DNA of 64,000 nucleotides. Origin: Bacteroidota bacterium (lineage in GTDB: Bacteria; Bacteroidota; Bacteroidia; Flavobacteriales; Weeksellaceae). A program made the position numbers and the translations under genes. Each line of letters begins with the position of its first letter. Position 1 is the first letter of the stretch. Where the stretch lies: positions 1 through 64,000 of the forward strand of contig JAEWOD010000007.1 of the NCBI GenBank assembly GCA_023461035.1. Direction: 5' to 3'. Shown here piece by piece: positions 50,046 to 58,414 of this stretch. The notes beneath the pieces are model-generated. The model worked only from the letters and a program-made list of their open reading frames with translations. It made no database searches and was not told the origin of the DNA.

Positions 50046-51386
50046 ATGAGGCAGTATTTATTTTTTATTAGTTTTTTCTTAATCCAATTTTCATTTTCCC
50101 AACAAACAAATTACAAAGAAGGAATCGATAGCGTTCTGAATTATTTTCAGGAGAATTATGCATTTTCTGGGAGAGTAACGATTAAAATGAATAATGAAGT
50201 TTTGTATGATGGTGATTATAATTTATTTGGGAAAGGAAAAGGAAACTATAAAATAGGTTCTGTTGCCAAAGTTTTTACAGCGGTTTTGATTTTTCAATTG
50301 ATAGAAGAAGGTAAATTGACGTTGAATACTCCCTTAAGTTCATTTTACCCCGAAATCAAATACTCAAATGAAATTACTATTGAAAATCTTCTTTCTCACA
50401 CGAGTGGAATTTATGAGATTTTGGAATGGGATGAATATTATGCAACACGCAACCAATATTTTACAAAGCAACAGATACTTGATTTAATTAAAATCGGAAA
50501 ACCGGAATTTAAGCCTAAGAAAGATTGCTCTTACAGTAATTCCAATTATATTTTATTGGGATATATACTCGAAGATTTATCAGGGAAAACCTATGCTAAT
50601 TTGGTAAAAGAAAAAATAGTGGATCAAATTGGTTTAAAAAACACTTACGTTGAAGTCAGCGGTAAGGCAAATCCGGTTTTGGACTCCTATCTATTTGACG
50701 GGGAAGATTGGATAAAAGATATAAGTTCTGACCCAAGTTTAGCAGGCGCAGCAGGAGCAATTGATTCGAATAATGAGGATTTGATTTTATTTTTAAATCA
50801 ATTGTTTGATGGAAAAATAGTTTCAAAATCTTCATTGGATACTATGAAGTCATTAAAAAGTAATTCAATGGGACATGGATTATTAAAAGGCATGTTTTAT
50901 GAAAAGGAGGCGTGGGGTCATACTGGAAGGATAGATGAGTTTAAATCGGCAGTATTTAACTTTCCAGATGATTCAATTACTTTATCTATAACTTCTGATG
51001 CAGGAAGAATTATGATAAATGATATTGCGCTTCCTGTTATGTCAAAATTTTTTGGAAAACCTTTCAAATACCCTGAATTTTACCATTCAGAAATAACAAA
51101 TCCCGATATTTCTGTTTTTGAGGGTGTATATAAAATAAAATTTATCGGTTTGGTTTCTGTGGGAAAAATGAAAATAAAAAAGGCAAAAAATAATTACCTT
51201 TTTATGACAGAGGTTCATGATGGAAAAGAAACAGAATGGATTTTATTGGAAAGAATGAATGAAAACACTTTTTATTCTCGCAGAGCGAAAGCTAAAATTA
51301 CATTCTCATTTGAGAAAAATGGAAATATAGATAAAATTACCCTTGAACAAGGAAGTTTTAAGATAAATGGAAGTAAAATTGATTGA
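50046..51386 (+). CDS. Class C beta-lactamase-family serine hydrolase
   Basis: This 446-residue exported protein has a signal peptide (QFSFS-Q). A beta-lactamase-like domain covers about 25-335 with the SxxK motif GSVAKVFT (near residue 75) and the YxN motif YSNSNYILLGYILEDLSG, plus HTGRIDEF in place of KTG. A C-terminal beta domain (350-446) resembles the DUF3471-like tail of such hydrolases. It sits on the plus strand within the minus-strand cluster and is AT-rich. It is probably a peptidase or esterase rather than a resistance enzyme. Confidence 0.85.
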   Translation: MRQYLFFISFFLIQFSFSQQTNYKEGIDSVLNYFQENYAFSGRVTIKMNNEVLYDGDYNLFGKGKGNYKIGSVAKVFTAVLIFQLIEEGKLTLNTPLSSFYPEIKYSNEITIENLLSHTSGIYEILEWDEYYATRNQYFTKQQILDLIKIGKPEFKPKKDCSYSNSNYILLGYILEDLSGKTYANLVKEKIVDQIGLKNTYVEVSGKANPVLDSYLFDGEDWIKDISSDPSLAGAAGAIDSNNEDLILFLNQLFDGKIVSKSSLDTMKSLKSNSMGHGLLKGMFYEKEAWGHTGRIDEFKSAVFNFPDDSITLSITSDAGRIMINDIALPVMSKFFGKPFKYPEFYHSEITNPDISVFEGVYKIKFIGLVSVGKMKIKKAKNNYLFMTEVHDGKETEWILLERMNENTFYSRRAKAKITFSFEKNGNIDKITLEQGSFKINGSKID

Positions 51387-51434
51387 TTTTCTTAGCTCAA
51401 ATTGTAGTTAAAATCGTACATCATACTTCGTAAA

Positions 51435-52430
51435 TCACATGCTTTTTTTCAACTCCTGAAAGAATTTTTTCTCGCGTTCAGCAAGTGCATAAAGTTGGTC
51501 AGAAAGTTTTTCATAGATATTTTCCTCACCGCTACGGTTTTTATAAACCCGTGAAATATTGAGGGCAAAATCCCGCCATTCGTCTCCGATTTCGGTCATT
51601 TCTTTGGAGAGTTCTTTCAGTTTTGGATTGTTTAGAATTTGGGAAGCTTCTTCTAGAAAAGCCGCATAAATAAAGCGGAATCCGCCACCACCGGTGCCGA
51701 TTTCTTCCTGCATACGGATGAGTTGACCCAGATAATGATTGGTCTTTTTCACCCCGATTTTCTTTGGCCATTTCCTGATGCTTTTAGCGACCCATTTCAT
51801 GGCATTTACACCGATGATGGGGACCGGAGCCAACATATCATTACAAGTCTTTTTTATTCCTTTTTTTATGGCCTTTTCCCAATCATATTGCGTAGGAACG
51901 CTTTCCAGATAATACAAATGTCCCTTTGGCGGCAATGCGCCCTGAGCAAACCGGACTTTTTCCAATTCTTTTTCAGTAAGCGAAGTAACATCATCCATCA
52001 CCGGATCGCTGATGAGGTAGCGGTTTTCTTCCTTCCCGTACACCACCAGATTATGCGCATTGAAATGAAAACGATATTCGTCCGGGAAATAGGTCAGATT
52101 GTAAACCCCAACCTGCAATCCTACAGGAATTCCTTCTTTTAGTTTTTGATCAAGAATTTTTTGAGCTTCTTCTGTCGAGCTGAATTTTTTATGGATTACT
52201 TTGATGCCCAATTGTTTGGCAAAACGACGGAAAATATAGCCGGGCATAGGCCGATAACTAAATCCGGGAGCGAAATTCACTTTCAAAAAAGGAAGATAAA
52301 CAAAGAACAATCCGGCGCCGATTCCGAAAACCAAAGGTTCGGAAACTTTTACGCCCTGATGGTTCATCAAATTGGAAATCACGCCATTTTCACAATGAGC
52401 GGACTGTTTGTGCTCGAAATCTATCTGCAT
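51435..52430 (-). CDS. BtrH-domain/DUF4872 protein of the pigment cluster
   Basis: This 331-residue protein opens with SAHCENGVISNLMNHQG, the Cys-protease-like start of the BtrH N-terminal domain. It has FHFNAHNLVVYGKEENRYLISDPVMDDV, the matching His/Asp region (about 125-150). A helical C-terminal half resembles DUF4872 (GGGGFRFIYAAFLEEAS). BtrH transfers an acyl group from an ACP in butirosin synthesis. A similar acyl transfer from ACP would suit flexirubin assembly but is inference. The ATG overlaps the upstream stop (TGATG). Confidence 0.78.
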   Translation of the reverse strand: MQIDFEHKQSAHCENGVISNLMNHQGVKVSEPLVFGIGAGLFFVYLPFLKVNFAPGFSYRPMPGYIFRRFAKQLGIKVIHKKFSSTEEAQKILDQKLKEGIPVGLQVGVYNLTYFPDEYRFHFNAHNLVVYGKEENRYLISDPVMDDVTSLTEKELEKVRFAQGALPPKGHLYYLESVPTQYDWEKAIKKGIKKTCNDMLAPVPIIGVNAMKWVAKSIRKWPKKIGVKKTNHYLGQLIRMQEEIGTGGGGFRFIYAAFLEEASQILNNPKLKELSKEMTEIGDEWRDFALNISRVYKNRSGEENIYEKLSDQLYALAEREKKFFQELKKSM

Positions 52431-52831
52431 CAATCTATTTTAAAATTTTTTAATTCGTCCACGGAAATCTCAAAAACATCGGCATATTTTTTTAAAGTTT
52501 TGTCAGATAATTTCCGGAAGCGTTTGGGGTTGAAATGCCGTTTGACAAACCAGCGGTGAATTCCTGCATAAGCGGCCAAAATCTGTAAATCCATCCGGTG
52601 AACTTCCATGAAATACGCCAGCGGACTGATGTTCCCGGCTTCTACTTCTTTTTTTGCCTCTTCAATTCTTTCTTCAATTAAATGAATGGATTCATCAAGA
52701 GCAGCCGATTTTACTTCCCATCCGGAACTCTGAACCGTAGTATAATTACCGTTCTCATCCACAGCATAGCAAAGCTCTTGCGCTACTTTGGAGAGACTTC
52801 CGTTGTCTTGTGGTACCTGTTCTTTTTTCAT
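52430..52831 (-). CDS. Conserved small protein of the pigment cluster
   Basis: This 133-residue soluble helical protein has LSKVAQELCYAVDENGNYTTVQSSGWEVKSAALDESIHLIEERIEEAKKEVEAGNISPLAYFMEVHRMD and HRWFVKRHFNPKRFRKLSDKTLKKYADVFEIS. I know no named domain with certainty. It overlaps both neighbours (4 bases upstream, 1 base downstream), which argues for direct cooperation with the BtrH-like protein and the hotdog protein. Confidence 0.65.
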   Translation of the reverse strand: MKKEQVPQDNGSLSKVAQELCYAVDENGNYTTVQSSGWEVKSAALDESIHLIEERIEEAKKEVEAGNISPLAYFMEVHRMDLQILAAYAGIHRWFVKRHFNPKRFRKLSDKTLKKYADVFEISVDELKNFKID

Positions 52832-53286
52832 AAATCACGGGTTTGTAAAATCATTTTCATTTCGGTTGTAAAAGCAGTTTTTGAATTCACAAAAGTTTCC
52901 GCTTTCACATTACAAATTTTCAAATTTTCAGTGTCAAACACAAGTTCCGTCTCAGTCGTGGTGAAAAGTTCATCGCCCAATTTGGGTAAAAATTTTACTT
53001 CCATACTCGTGATATGACTGATGAATCCTACGGAATCTTTTCCTTCGCTCCATAAATCTTCCTGTGAATCGGCAAAAAAGAATTTCAAAAAAACAAAACT
53101 GCTTTGTGCCGCATTTTCCAGTAAGCCCATTTCGGAAAAAAAACCATCTGTAAAAAACAAACAGCTTTCCTCAATTTTATAATGCGTTTCCGCCATCAAT
53201 CCGTCCACCAAAAGTACTTTATCGATACACAAAATCGGTTTTCTGTGCGGAATCAGCTCTTCTATTTCGGGATATTTTTTTTTCAA
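52828..53286 (-). CDS. Hotdog-fold dehydratase-like protein
   Basis: This 152-residue protein of the FabZ/ApeP-like hotdog group has EELIPHRKPILCIDKVLLVDG and FFSEMGLLENAAQSSFVFLKFFF, the opening and central helix of the fold. The catalytic His of FabZ is not evident; the central helix has Glu and Asn. It uses a TTG start, as no ATG occurs before the conserved region and a stop lies just upstream. It may be a non-catalytic or thioesterase-like member. Confidence 0.72.
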   Translation of the reverse strand: MKKKYPEIEELIPHRKPILCIDKVLLVDGLMAETHYKIEESCLFFTDGFFSEMGLLENAAQSSFVFLKFFFADSQEDLWSEGKDSVGFISHITSMEVKFLPKLGDELFTTTETELVFDTENLKICNVKAETFVNSKTAFTTEMKMILQTRDL

Positions 53287-53339
53287 ATTTTAATTATTTC
53301 AAAATCCTGCATCTTCTATCTTCCAACATCCATCTTAAG

Positions 53340-54479
53340 TTAACATACTGTCAATACCGCACATGAATAAGCAAATCGGCCGCTTTCCGGAATGCACAGC
53401 AACACTTTTTCTCCTTTTTTCAGCTTTCCTGAATTCATCAATTCTTCGGTGACAATAAAGATGGAGGCCGCTCCTATATTTCCTACTTCCGACAAATTAT
53501 AATACCATTTCTCCACCGGGAAATCCAATCCGACAGCTGCAAATTCTTCTCTTAATCCGTCTTTGAAATAATTGGAGGAAATATGTGCCAGGACGTAATC
53601 CATATCATTCGGATCCAAATTATGTTTGTCAAATGAAGCGCGAAGCGATTGCGCTCCTTTTTTCAGAATGTATTCGTCCAATAATCTCGTGTCTTGTTTA
53701 AGCGCAAAAATGGATTGATTCAACCATTCGTCTGCCGAATATTCCGCCCAGGATTTCAGACTTCCGTCTTCCTGTTTTTCGCTTCCTGAATACATACAGG
53801 CCTCTATTTCATGGGCATACGAATAAAAATCAATGAATTCAATTCTTAAATTCAATTGATTTTCCCTTGGTTTATTTTCCAATAAAAAAGCACCTGAGCC
53901 GTCAGAAAGCATCCAACGCAAAAATTCTCTTTTAAAAGCCACGATGGGTTTTTCTTCGAGCAGTTTCAGATTTTCCACTTCGTGGTTAAATTTATCGGCC
54001 GTCATCCAGATTGAAAACCTTTCAGAACCCGCTGCCACTGCATTGTTCACTGCGCCGGCTTTAACGGAAAGATAAGCGTAATTCAATGCATTCATCCCCG
54101 AATTACACAATCCCATCGAGGTATTGATTTCAATGGATTGATCGGGCTTCAAAACACCATGCACCATGGAAGCATGCGACGGCTGAATCTGGTCGGCAGA
54201 AGTGGTTCCACAAGAAAGCAATTGCATATCGTTTTTTGAGAAATGTTCGTCAAAAAGGCCTTCCACTGCTTTGGCCGTAATTTCGGCATTGGTATGGGTT
54301 GGTTTTCCGTTTTTGTCCAGCGCATAATATCGGGTTTTGATGCCGTTGTTGCGCAAAATCAAAGCTTTTGCTTTGGACGGTTTTCCGTTGACCAAACCCA
54401 AGTATTCTTCCATTTCGTCGTTCTGAACCGGTCTGTTTGGCAGGTAAGTGGACGATTTGGTGATATAAACTTCATTCAT
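53340..54479 (-). CDS. darB: DarB-type ketosynthase III (copy 1)
   Basis: This 379-residue KAS III-like enzyme is assigned as the DarB family that, with DarA, condenses two acyl chains to a cyclohexanedione/dialkylresorcinol ring. Its nucleophile is Cys125 in NTSMGLCNSGMNALNYAYL, with VLAHISSNYF (His) and LSEVGNIGAASIF (Asn) completing the triad. The start MNEVYITKSS matches copy 2 in length and sequence; an upstream start adds 39 unrelated residues. It lies 17 bases after darA. Confidence 0.9.
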   Translation of the reverse strand: MNEVYITKSSTYLPNRPVQNDEMEEYLGLVNGKPSKAKALILRNNGIKTRYYALDKNGKPTHTNAEITAKAVEGLFDEHFSKNDMQLLSCGTTSADQIQPSHASMVHGVLKPDQSIEINTSMGLCNSGMNALNYAYLSVKAGAVNNAVAAGSERFSIWMTADKFNHEVENLKLLEEKPIVAFKREFLRWMLSDGSGAFLLENKPRENQLNLRIEFIDFYSYAHEIEACMYSGSEKQEDGSLKSWAEYSADEWLNQSIFALKQDTRLLDEYILKKGAQSLRASFDKHNLDPNDMDYVLAHISSNYFKDGLREEFAAVGLDFPVEKWYYNLSEVGNIGAASIFIVTEELMNSGKLKKGEKVLLCIPESGRFAYSCAVLTVC

Positions 54480-54496
54480 CATTAAAAAACTAAATT

Positions 54497-55405
54497 CTAA
54501 ACTCCTTGATAATACTTGATTTGTTTTTTCCTTTTCCACCAAAAAATGGGGGTGGTAAGGTTGAACAATATTAAAACAATTGGTGAAATTACCCAAATGG
54601 CAGCAAAAAGATAAAAGGTATATATCTTCAACCAGAATTTCCTTTTCTGCGGATTTCGTTTGATAATTCCTGAAAATACGGTAAATAACCGGTTTCCGAC
54701 GGTTTCTACTTTTATCAGAAAAGGACGGATTTCTACGGCGCCGTTTTCAACCAATTTTTCCTGCATCCCATCGTAATTCTCCGATTTTGCATAAGCCAAA
54801 ATGATTTCTCCAAATTTGGAGGCAGTGTTGATTTCTTCATCCGAAACACCGGCTTTTGGCCAGGGTTTGGGCGAAATTTTATTTCCGGTTTTTACCACCC
54901 AATTCAAAATGGTAATCACGCTTGTATAATTGTCATGTCTGTCAACCAATGCGATGTTTCCAACCAATTTTATGTTCAATTCTTTGAAATAAACTTTCAG
55001 TTTTTCCTGCGAAAGCATCCACATATTTCGGGTGCCCGAAACGGTGATGAGGGGTTTCCCCGATAATAGTTTCGGAGCAAATTCACTTTTCAGAAAAGAA
55101 ATAATCGGAATGGAAGGTGTCAAAAACCAAACCTGATAACCAAACACAACTAAATCATAATCTTTGTTCAAAACTTCATCTGAAGGCTTTTCAATTTCTA
55201 CCGGAACCTGTAGATAAGATTCGGGAAAAGTATCAAAAAAAACATCTTTCGGCCAGGGAAACGGAAAATCTTTTTTTGGTTTGATTTCGTAGTAAGTTAC
55301 CGTGAATTCTTCCTGGTTTTCCCGGAAAGGGCTTGTGAGGTTTTTTACGATTTCTTCTAATTGTCCGGATTGAGAGTAATACGTTACCAGAATATTTTTA
55401 GCCAT
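54497..55405 (-). CDS. darA: Dialkylresorcinol condensing enzyme DarA
   Basis: This 302-residue protein has a flavodoxin-like N-terminal domain (ILVTYYSQSGQLEEIVKNLTSPF…VVFGYQVWFLTPSIPIISFL), as in DarA enzymes, which aromatise the DarB product to the resorcinol. The C-terminal part includes hydrophobic helices (FYLFAAIWVISPIVLILFNLTTPIFWW). The ATG at 55405 (MAKNILVTYY) is chosen; a start seven codons upstream adds residues outside the domain. Its location between two darB genes is strong support. Confidence 0.92.
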   Translation of the reverse strand: MAKNILVTYYSQSGQLEEIVKNLTSPFRENQEEFTVTYYEIKPKKDFPFPWPKDVFFDTFPESYLQVPVEIEKPSDEVLNKDYDLVVFGYQVWFLTPSIPIISFLKSEFAPKLLSGKPLITVSGTRNMWMLSQEKLKVYFKELNIKLVGNIALVDRHDNYTSVITILNWVVKTGNKISPKPWPKAGVSDEEINTASKFGEIILAYAKSENYDGMQEKLVENGAVEIRPFLIKVETVGNRLFTVFSGIIKRNPQKRKFWLKIYTFYLFAAIWVISPIVLILFNLTTPIFWWKRKKQIKYYQGV

Positions 55406-55489
55406 TTGCAGGACTGTTTTCCACAAAAATAATCAATTAATTAAATTTTTGAGTTGAATCAGAATTTGAATTCAAAATAAGTTGAAGAA

Positions 55490-55933
55490 TCAGTCGGTTT
55501 CTTTTGCGATAATCGTACGCATTTCGCCGGACGCAATGACTTTTCCGTTCAGAAAAACCTCTCCTGAAACCATTGTCACACCCAGAATTTGGTTGAGAAT
55601 TTTAATCCGGGTTCGGATTTCTTCACCAATCTTTGGCAGTTCTGTAATGTCGATGTTTTTGATGGAACCGATGTATCCGACCGGAGCCGGTTCGTCTTTT
55701 TTAAAGAAATTATATCCTTGGTGAAGGGCAATTGTTTGTGCGAAATGTTCGATCATTCCTGATTCGGAAAGTTCCCCTTTTTCATTGACCAAAACATGTT
55801 TTTCCGGAACTGTAAATCCCGATAAAATTTGATCTTCTGTATGTTCATAAATGGAATCCACCAGCACGAAAGGCGGCCGTTGAGGAATGAGTCTCAGAAT
55901 TTTTTCTTCAGATGAAAGGAGAGCTTGTGTCAT
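55490..55933 (-). CDS. ApeP/FabZ-like hotdog dehydratase
   Basis: This 147-residue hotdog protein opens ILRLIPQRPPFVLVDSIYEHTEDQILSGFTV and has SESGMIEHFAQTIALHQGYNFF, the position where FabZ-type dehydratases hold the active-site Glu, here in MIEHFAQT. Similar proteins serve as 3-hydroxyacyl-ACP dehydratases in aryl-polyene loci. The start overlaps darB copy 2 by 4 bases. Confidence 0.8.
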   Translation of the reverse strand: MTQALLSSEEKILRLIPQRPPFVLVDSIYEHTEDQILSGFTVPEKHVLVNEKGELSESGMIEHFAQTIALHQGYNFFKKDEPAPVGYIGSIKNIDITELPKIGEEIRTRIKILNQILGVTMVSGEVFLNGKVIASGEMRTIIAKETD

Positions 55934-57069
55934 ACGACTTCTAATAAACCGTAAACATAAGAAAATCTACCGCTTTCGGGAACTGAAAGCAGAACTTTTT
56001 CTCCTTTTTTTAGTCTTCCGGAATATAAAAGTGACTCTAATTGTAAGTAAATAGAAGCAGATCCTATATTCCCAAAGGTTTCAAGGTTTACAAACCATTT
56101 TTCCAACGGGATGTTGATTCCGGCATTTATAAAGCCTTGATTTAAAAGATCATGGAAATAATAGGATGAGATATGGGGTAGGAAATAATCAATTTCTTCC
56201 GGTGAGATTTGGTTTTCATCTAAAATTTTGCGGATGCTTTCTGTTCCTTTTTTGATGATGTGTTCGTCCAGTAATTTGATGTCTTGTTTGATGGCAAAAA
56301 CGGATTCGGCCAACCATCTTTCAGGATCTGTATCACTCCAGGAAATCAAATTTCCGTCTTTGTCTTTAATGGCTCCGGCATACATACAGGTTTCCAATTC
56401 ATTGGCATAGGAAATTCCTTTTATCCAATTGATTTTCAAAGAAATTCCTTCTTCATTGGGTTGATCGCTTAAAAGCATTGCGCCGGCTCCGTCAGAGAGC
56501 ATCCAACGCAAAAAATCTTTGTCAAATGCAATGACTGGATTTTGTTCCAATTGGATTAATTTTTCCGCTTCGTTGTTAAATTTATCGGCTCTTAACCAAG
56601 ATGAAACGCGTTCTGAACCCGTACAAACCGCTGTTCTGGCCGTTCCCGATGAGATGGCCATGAAACCATATTTTAAGGCGTTTATACCGGATGTACAAAT
56701 ACCGGTTGCCGAATTGATTTCCAATGATTTTTTCCCCCAGGCGCCATGCACCATACTGGCATGGGAAGGGAGCATTTGATCCGGCGTAGATGTTCCGCAG
56801 GAAAGAATGTCTATTTCTTCGGCAGAGAAATTTGCTAACGTTAGCAGACTTTCTATTGCCTGGTAAGTCAGTTGGGTATTGTTATGAGTAGGGTTTCCCA
56901 TTTCATCCAGAGCATAATAACGCTGGACGATACGGTTGTTTCTCAAAACGATAGACCTTGCACGGGAGGGCTTCCCGTTTATCAGTCCCAAAATGCTTTC
57001 CATACGGTCATTGGTCACCGGTTCATTGGGTAAGAATTTGGAAATCGTTCTGATGTAAACATTTTGCAT
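55930..57069 (-). CDS. DarB-type ketosynthase III (copy 2)
   Basis: This 379-residue paralogue is exactly as long as copy 1 and aligns end to end: MQNVYIRTISKFLPNEPVTNDRMESILGLINGKPSRAR, nucleophile in SATGICTSGINALKYGFM, FLPHISSYYF and LETFGNIGSASIYL. All three catalytic positions are kept, so both copies are probably active. It heads the darB2-dehydratase-darA-darB1 run. The ATG at 57069 is supported by the alignment and by TATCTTTG upstream at 57121-57128. Confidence 0.88.
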   Translation of the reverse strand: MQNVYIRTISKFLPNEPVTNDRMESILGLINGKPSRARSIVLRNNRIVQRYYALDEMGNPTHNNTQLTYQAIESLLTLANFSAEEIDILSCGTSTPDQMLPSHASMVHGAWGKKSLEINSATGICTSGINALKYGFMAISSGTARTAVCTGSERVSSWLRADKFNNEAEKLIQLEQNPVIAFDKDFLRWMLSDGAGAMLLSDQPNEEGISLKINWIKGISYANELETCMYAGAIKDKDGNLISWSDTDPERWLAESVFAIKQDIKLLDEHIIKKGTESIRKILDENQISPEEIDYFLPHISSYYFHDLLNQGFINAGINIPLEKWFVNLETFGNIGSASIYLQLESLLYSGRLKKGEKVLLSVPESGRFSYVYGLLEVV

Positions 57070-57120
57070 TTTTTGTTTTTTCGGGTTGTAAGGTAATTCT
57101 TCTTTTTTAAAAAAGAGGTG

Positions 57121-57128
57121 CAAAGATA
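57121..57128 (-). promoter_or_regulatory. -7 box of the dar operon
   Basis: TATCTTTG on the minus strand fits TAnnTTTG and lies 52 bases before the darB copy 2 ATG, in the only long gap (190 bases) of this part of the cluster. Confidence 0.5.
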
Positions 57129-57259
57129 AGATAAAATTAAACAGGATGGAATTGTTTCTGATGATTCTTAAGTTTGTCTCAATTTAAGAGTTCAATTTGA
57201 TTTTTTTAGATAGTTAATTGAGAGTGAATATGCTGCGGTGAAATTGTCTTTGTGGAATT

Positions 57260-58132
57260 TCAATCTTCTTTCTCCCAAAATTCGTAGTAATTAAACCATT
57301 GTAAAGGATATTTTTCCAGCATTTTTTCTATGCTTTGCGTATATGCATCCAGTAAAGAATCGGCGTCCCGGTTTTTAAATTCGGCGACTCTGGCATACAA
57401 ATGATAGTGCCGGTTTTTTTCACGCATCACATAAACAAAGAGCACCGGCGTATTGAGCCGGGAACTCAAAAGGAAGGGACCGGCAGGGAATTGAGCCGAT
57501 TTACGCAATAATTTTCCGTTTAAAGTTTTGGTGTTGGGAAAAAAACGGTCTCCGGTAAAACAAAGCATTTGTTTGTCTTCCAACACTTTATGGATGTCAA
57601 AAATATGGGACATATCGTCTTTTACGATGACAAATTCCACTTTGGGTTGAGCCATCACGCTGTCGAGCAAAGATTTGATAGCCGCCCGTTCTTCATCGGT
57701 CGTTACCAAATGGATTTTTTTATCAAATCCGTGCATAAAATGCTGCGCCAACTCAAAATTCCCGACATGTGCACTAATCATGATGCCTGCCGATTCGTCT
57801 TTTGCCAATTGGTGGATGTTTTCAATGCCGTCAAATTCGTAAGTATATTTATGTTCCAAACCGGCTGCGATGGCAACTTTATCTATGATTGTTTGGCCAA
57901 AAATAAAATTGTTCCGGTAGGTGTTTATCCAGGAGGAAAAGGCAGATTGGTTTTGTCGGTGTCTGAAATAGCGATAGATGATGCGGGTTTGCTTTTGATT
58001 AAATAAAAAATAATAAAAGGAAACAAATACCAGCAAAAAATAACCGGCATTGATTCCCAAATTTTTTATAAGAAAGATGAAAATCTTATAACCGGAAGTG
58101 GTTCCTTTCGATTTACCTTCCCATTCAGCCAT
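57260..58132 (-). CDS. LpxL/HtrB-family acyltransferase
   Basis: This 290-residue protein has a membrane-associated N-terminus (GINAGYFLLVFVSFYYFLF) and the catalytic HxxxxE motif in MISAHVGNFELAQHF (about residue 120). It also has AQFPAGPFLLSSRLNTPVLFVYVMREK. The family transfers acyl groups from ACP to lipid substrates. In flexirubin loci it could make the ester between the polyene acid and the dialkylresorcinol. It follows the ACP gene by 15 bases. Confidence 0.88.
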   Translation of the reverse strand: MAEWEGKSKGTTSGYKIFIFLIKNLGINAGYFLLVFVSFYYFLFNQKQTRIIYRYFRHRQNQSAFSSWINTYRNNFIFGQTIIDKVAIAAGLEHKYTYEFDGIENIHQLAKDESAGIMISAHVGNFELAQHFMHGFDKKIHLVTTDEERAAIKSLLDSVMAQPKVEFVIVKDDMSHIFDIHKVLEDKQMLCFTGDRFFPNTKTLNGKLLRKSAQFPAGPFLLSSRLNTPVLFVYVMREKNRHYHLYARVAEFKNRDADSLLDAYTQSIEKMLEKYPLQWFNYYEFWEKED

Positions 58133-58147
58133 GAAAAAAGTAGAAAT

Positions 58148-58399
58148 TTAGGCGATAGCGTGAAATTTTTGATCTACAATTTCGTATAAATCATCAAAAG
58201 TGTGAATGGTCTGGAAATCTTTTCCTTCCAATTTCACTCCAAAGTTGGACTCGATGATTACAACCAAATCTACATAATCCAAACTGTCCAAATCCAAAGT
58301 TTCTTTCATGTTTGCAGTTGGCGAGATGTGAGATGCATCTACTTCAAATTCCTCAACCAGAAAGTCATTAATCGTTTGAATAATCGTTTCTCTATTCAT
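58148..58399 (-). CDS. Acyl carrier protein 2 of the pigment cluster
   Basis: This 83-residue ACP carries Ser39 in ETLDLDSLDYVDLVVIIESNFGVKL for the phosphopantetheine arm. The ATG at 58399 (MNRETIIQT) is preferred over a TTG four codons upstream. It lies between a ketosynthase and an acyltransferase gene, the arrangement expected for a carrier serving both extension and transfer. Confidence 0.93.
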   Translation of the reverse strand: MNRETIIQTINDFLVEEFEVDASHISPTANMKETLDLDSLDYVDLVVIIESNFGVKLEGKDFQTIHTFDDLYEIVDQKFHAIA

Positions 58400-58414
58400 A
58401 GTTTTACTCAATTC

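Noticed and set aside
52146..52559. Plus-strand frame across the BtrH-like gene and its neighbour
   Set aside because: It overlaps two conserved minus-strand genes and encodes a Phe/Asn-rich sequence without a recognisable domain.
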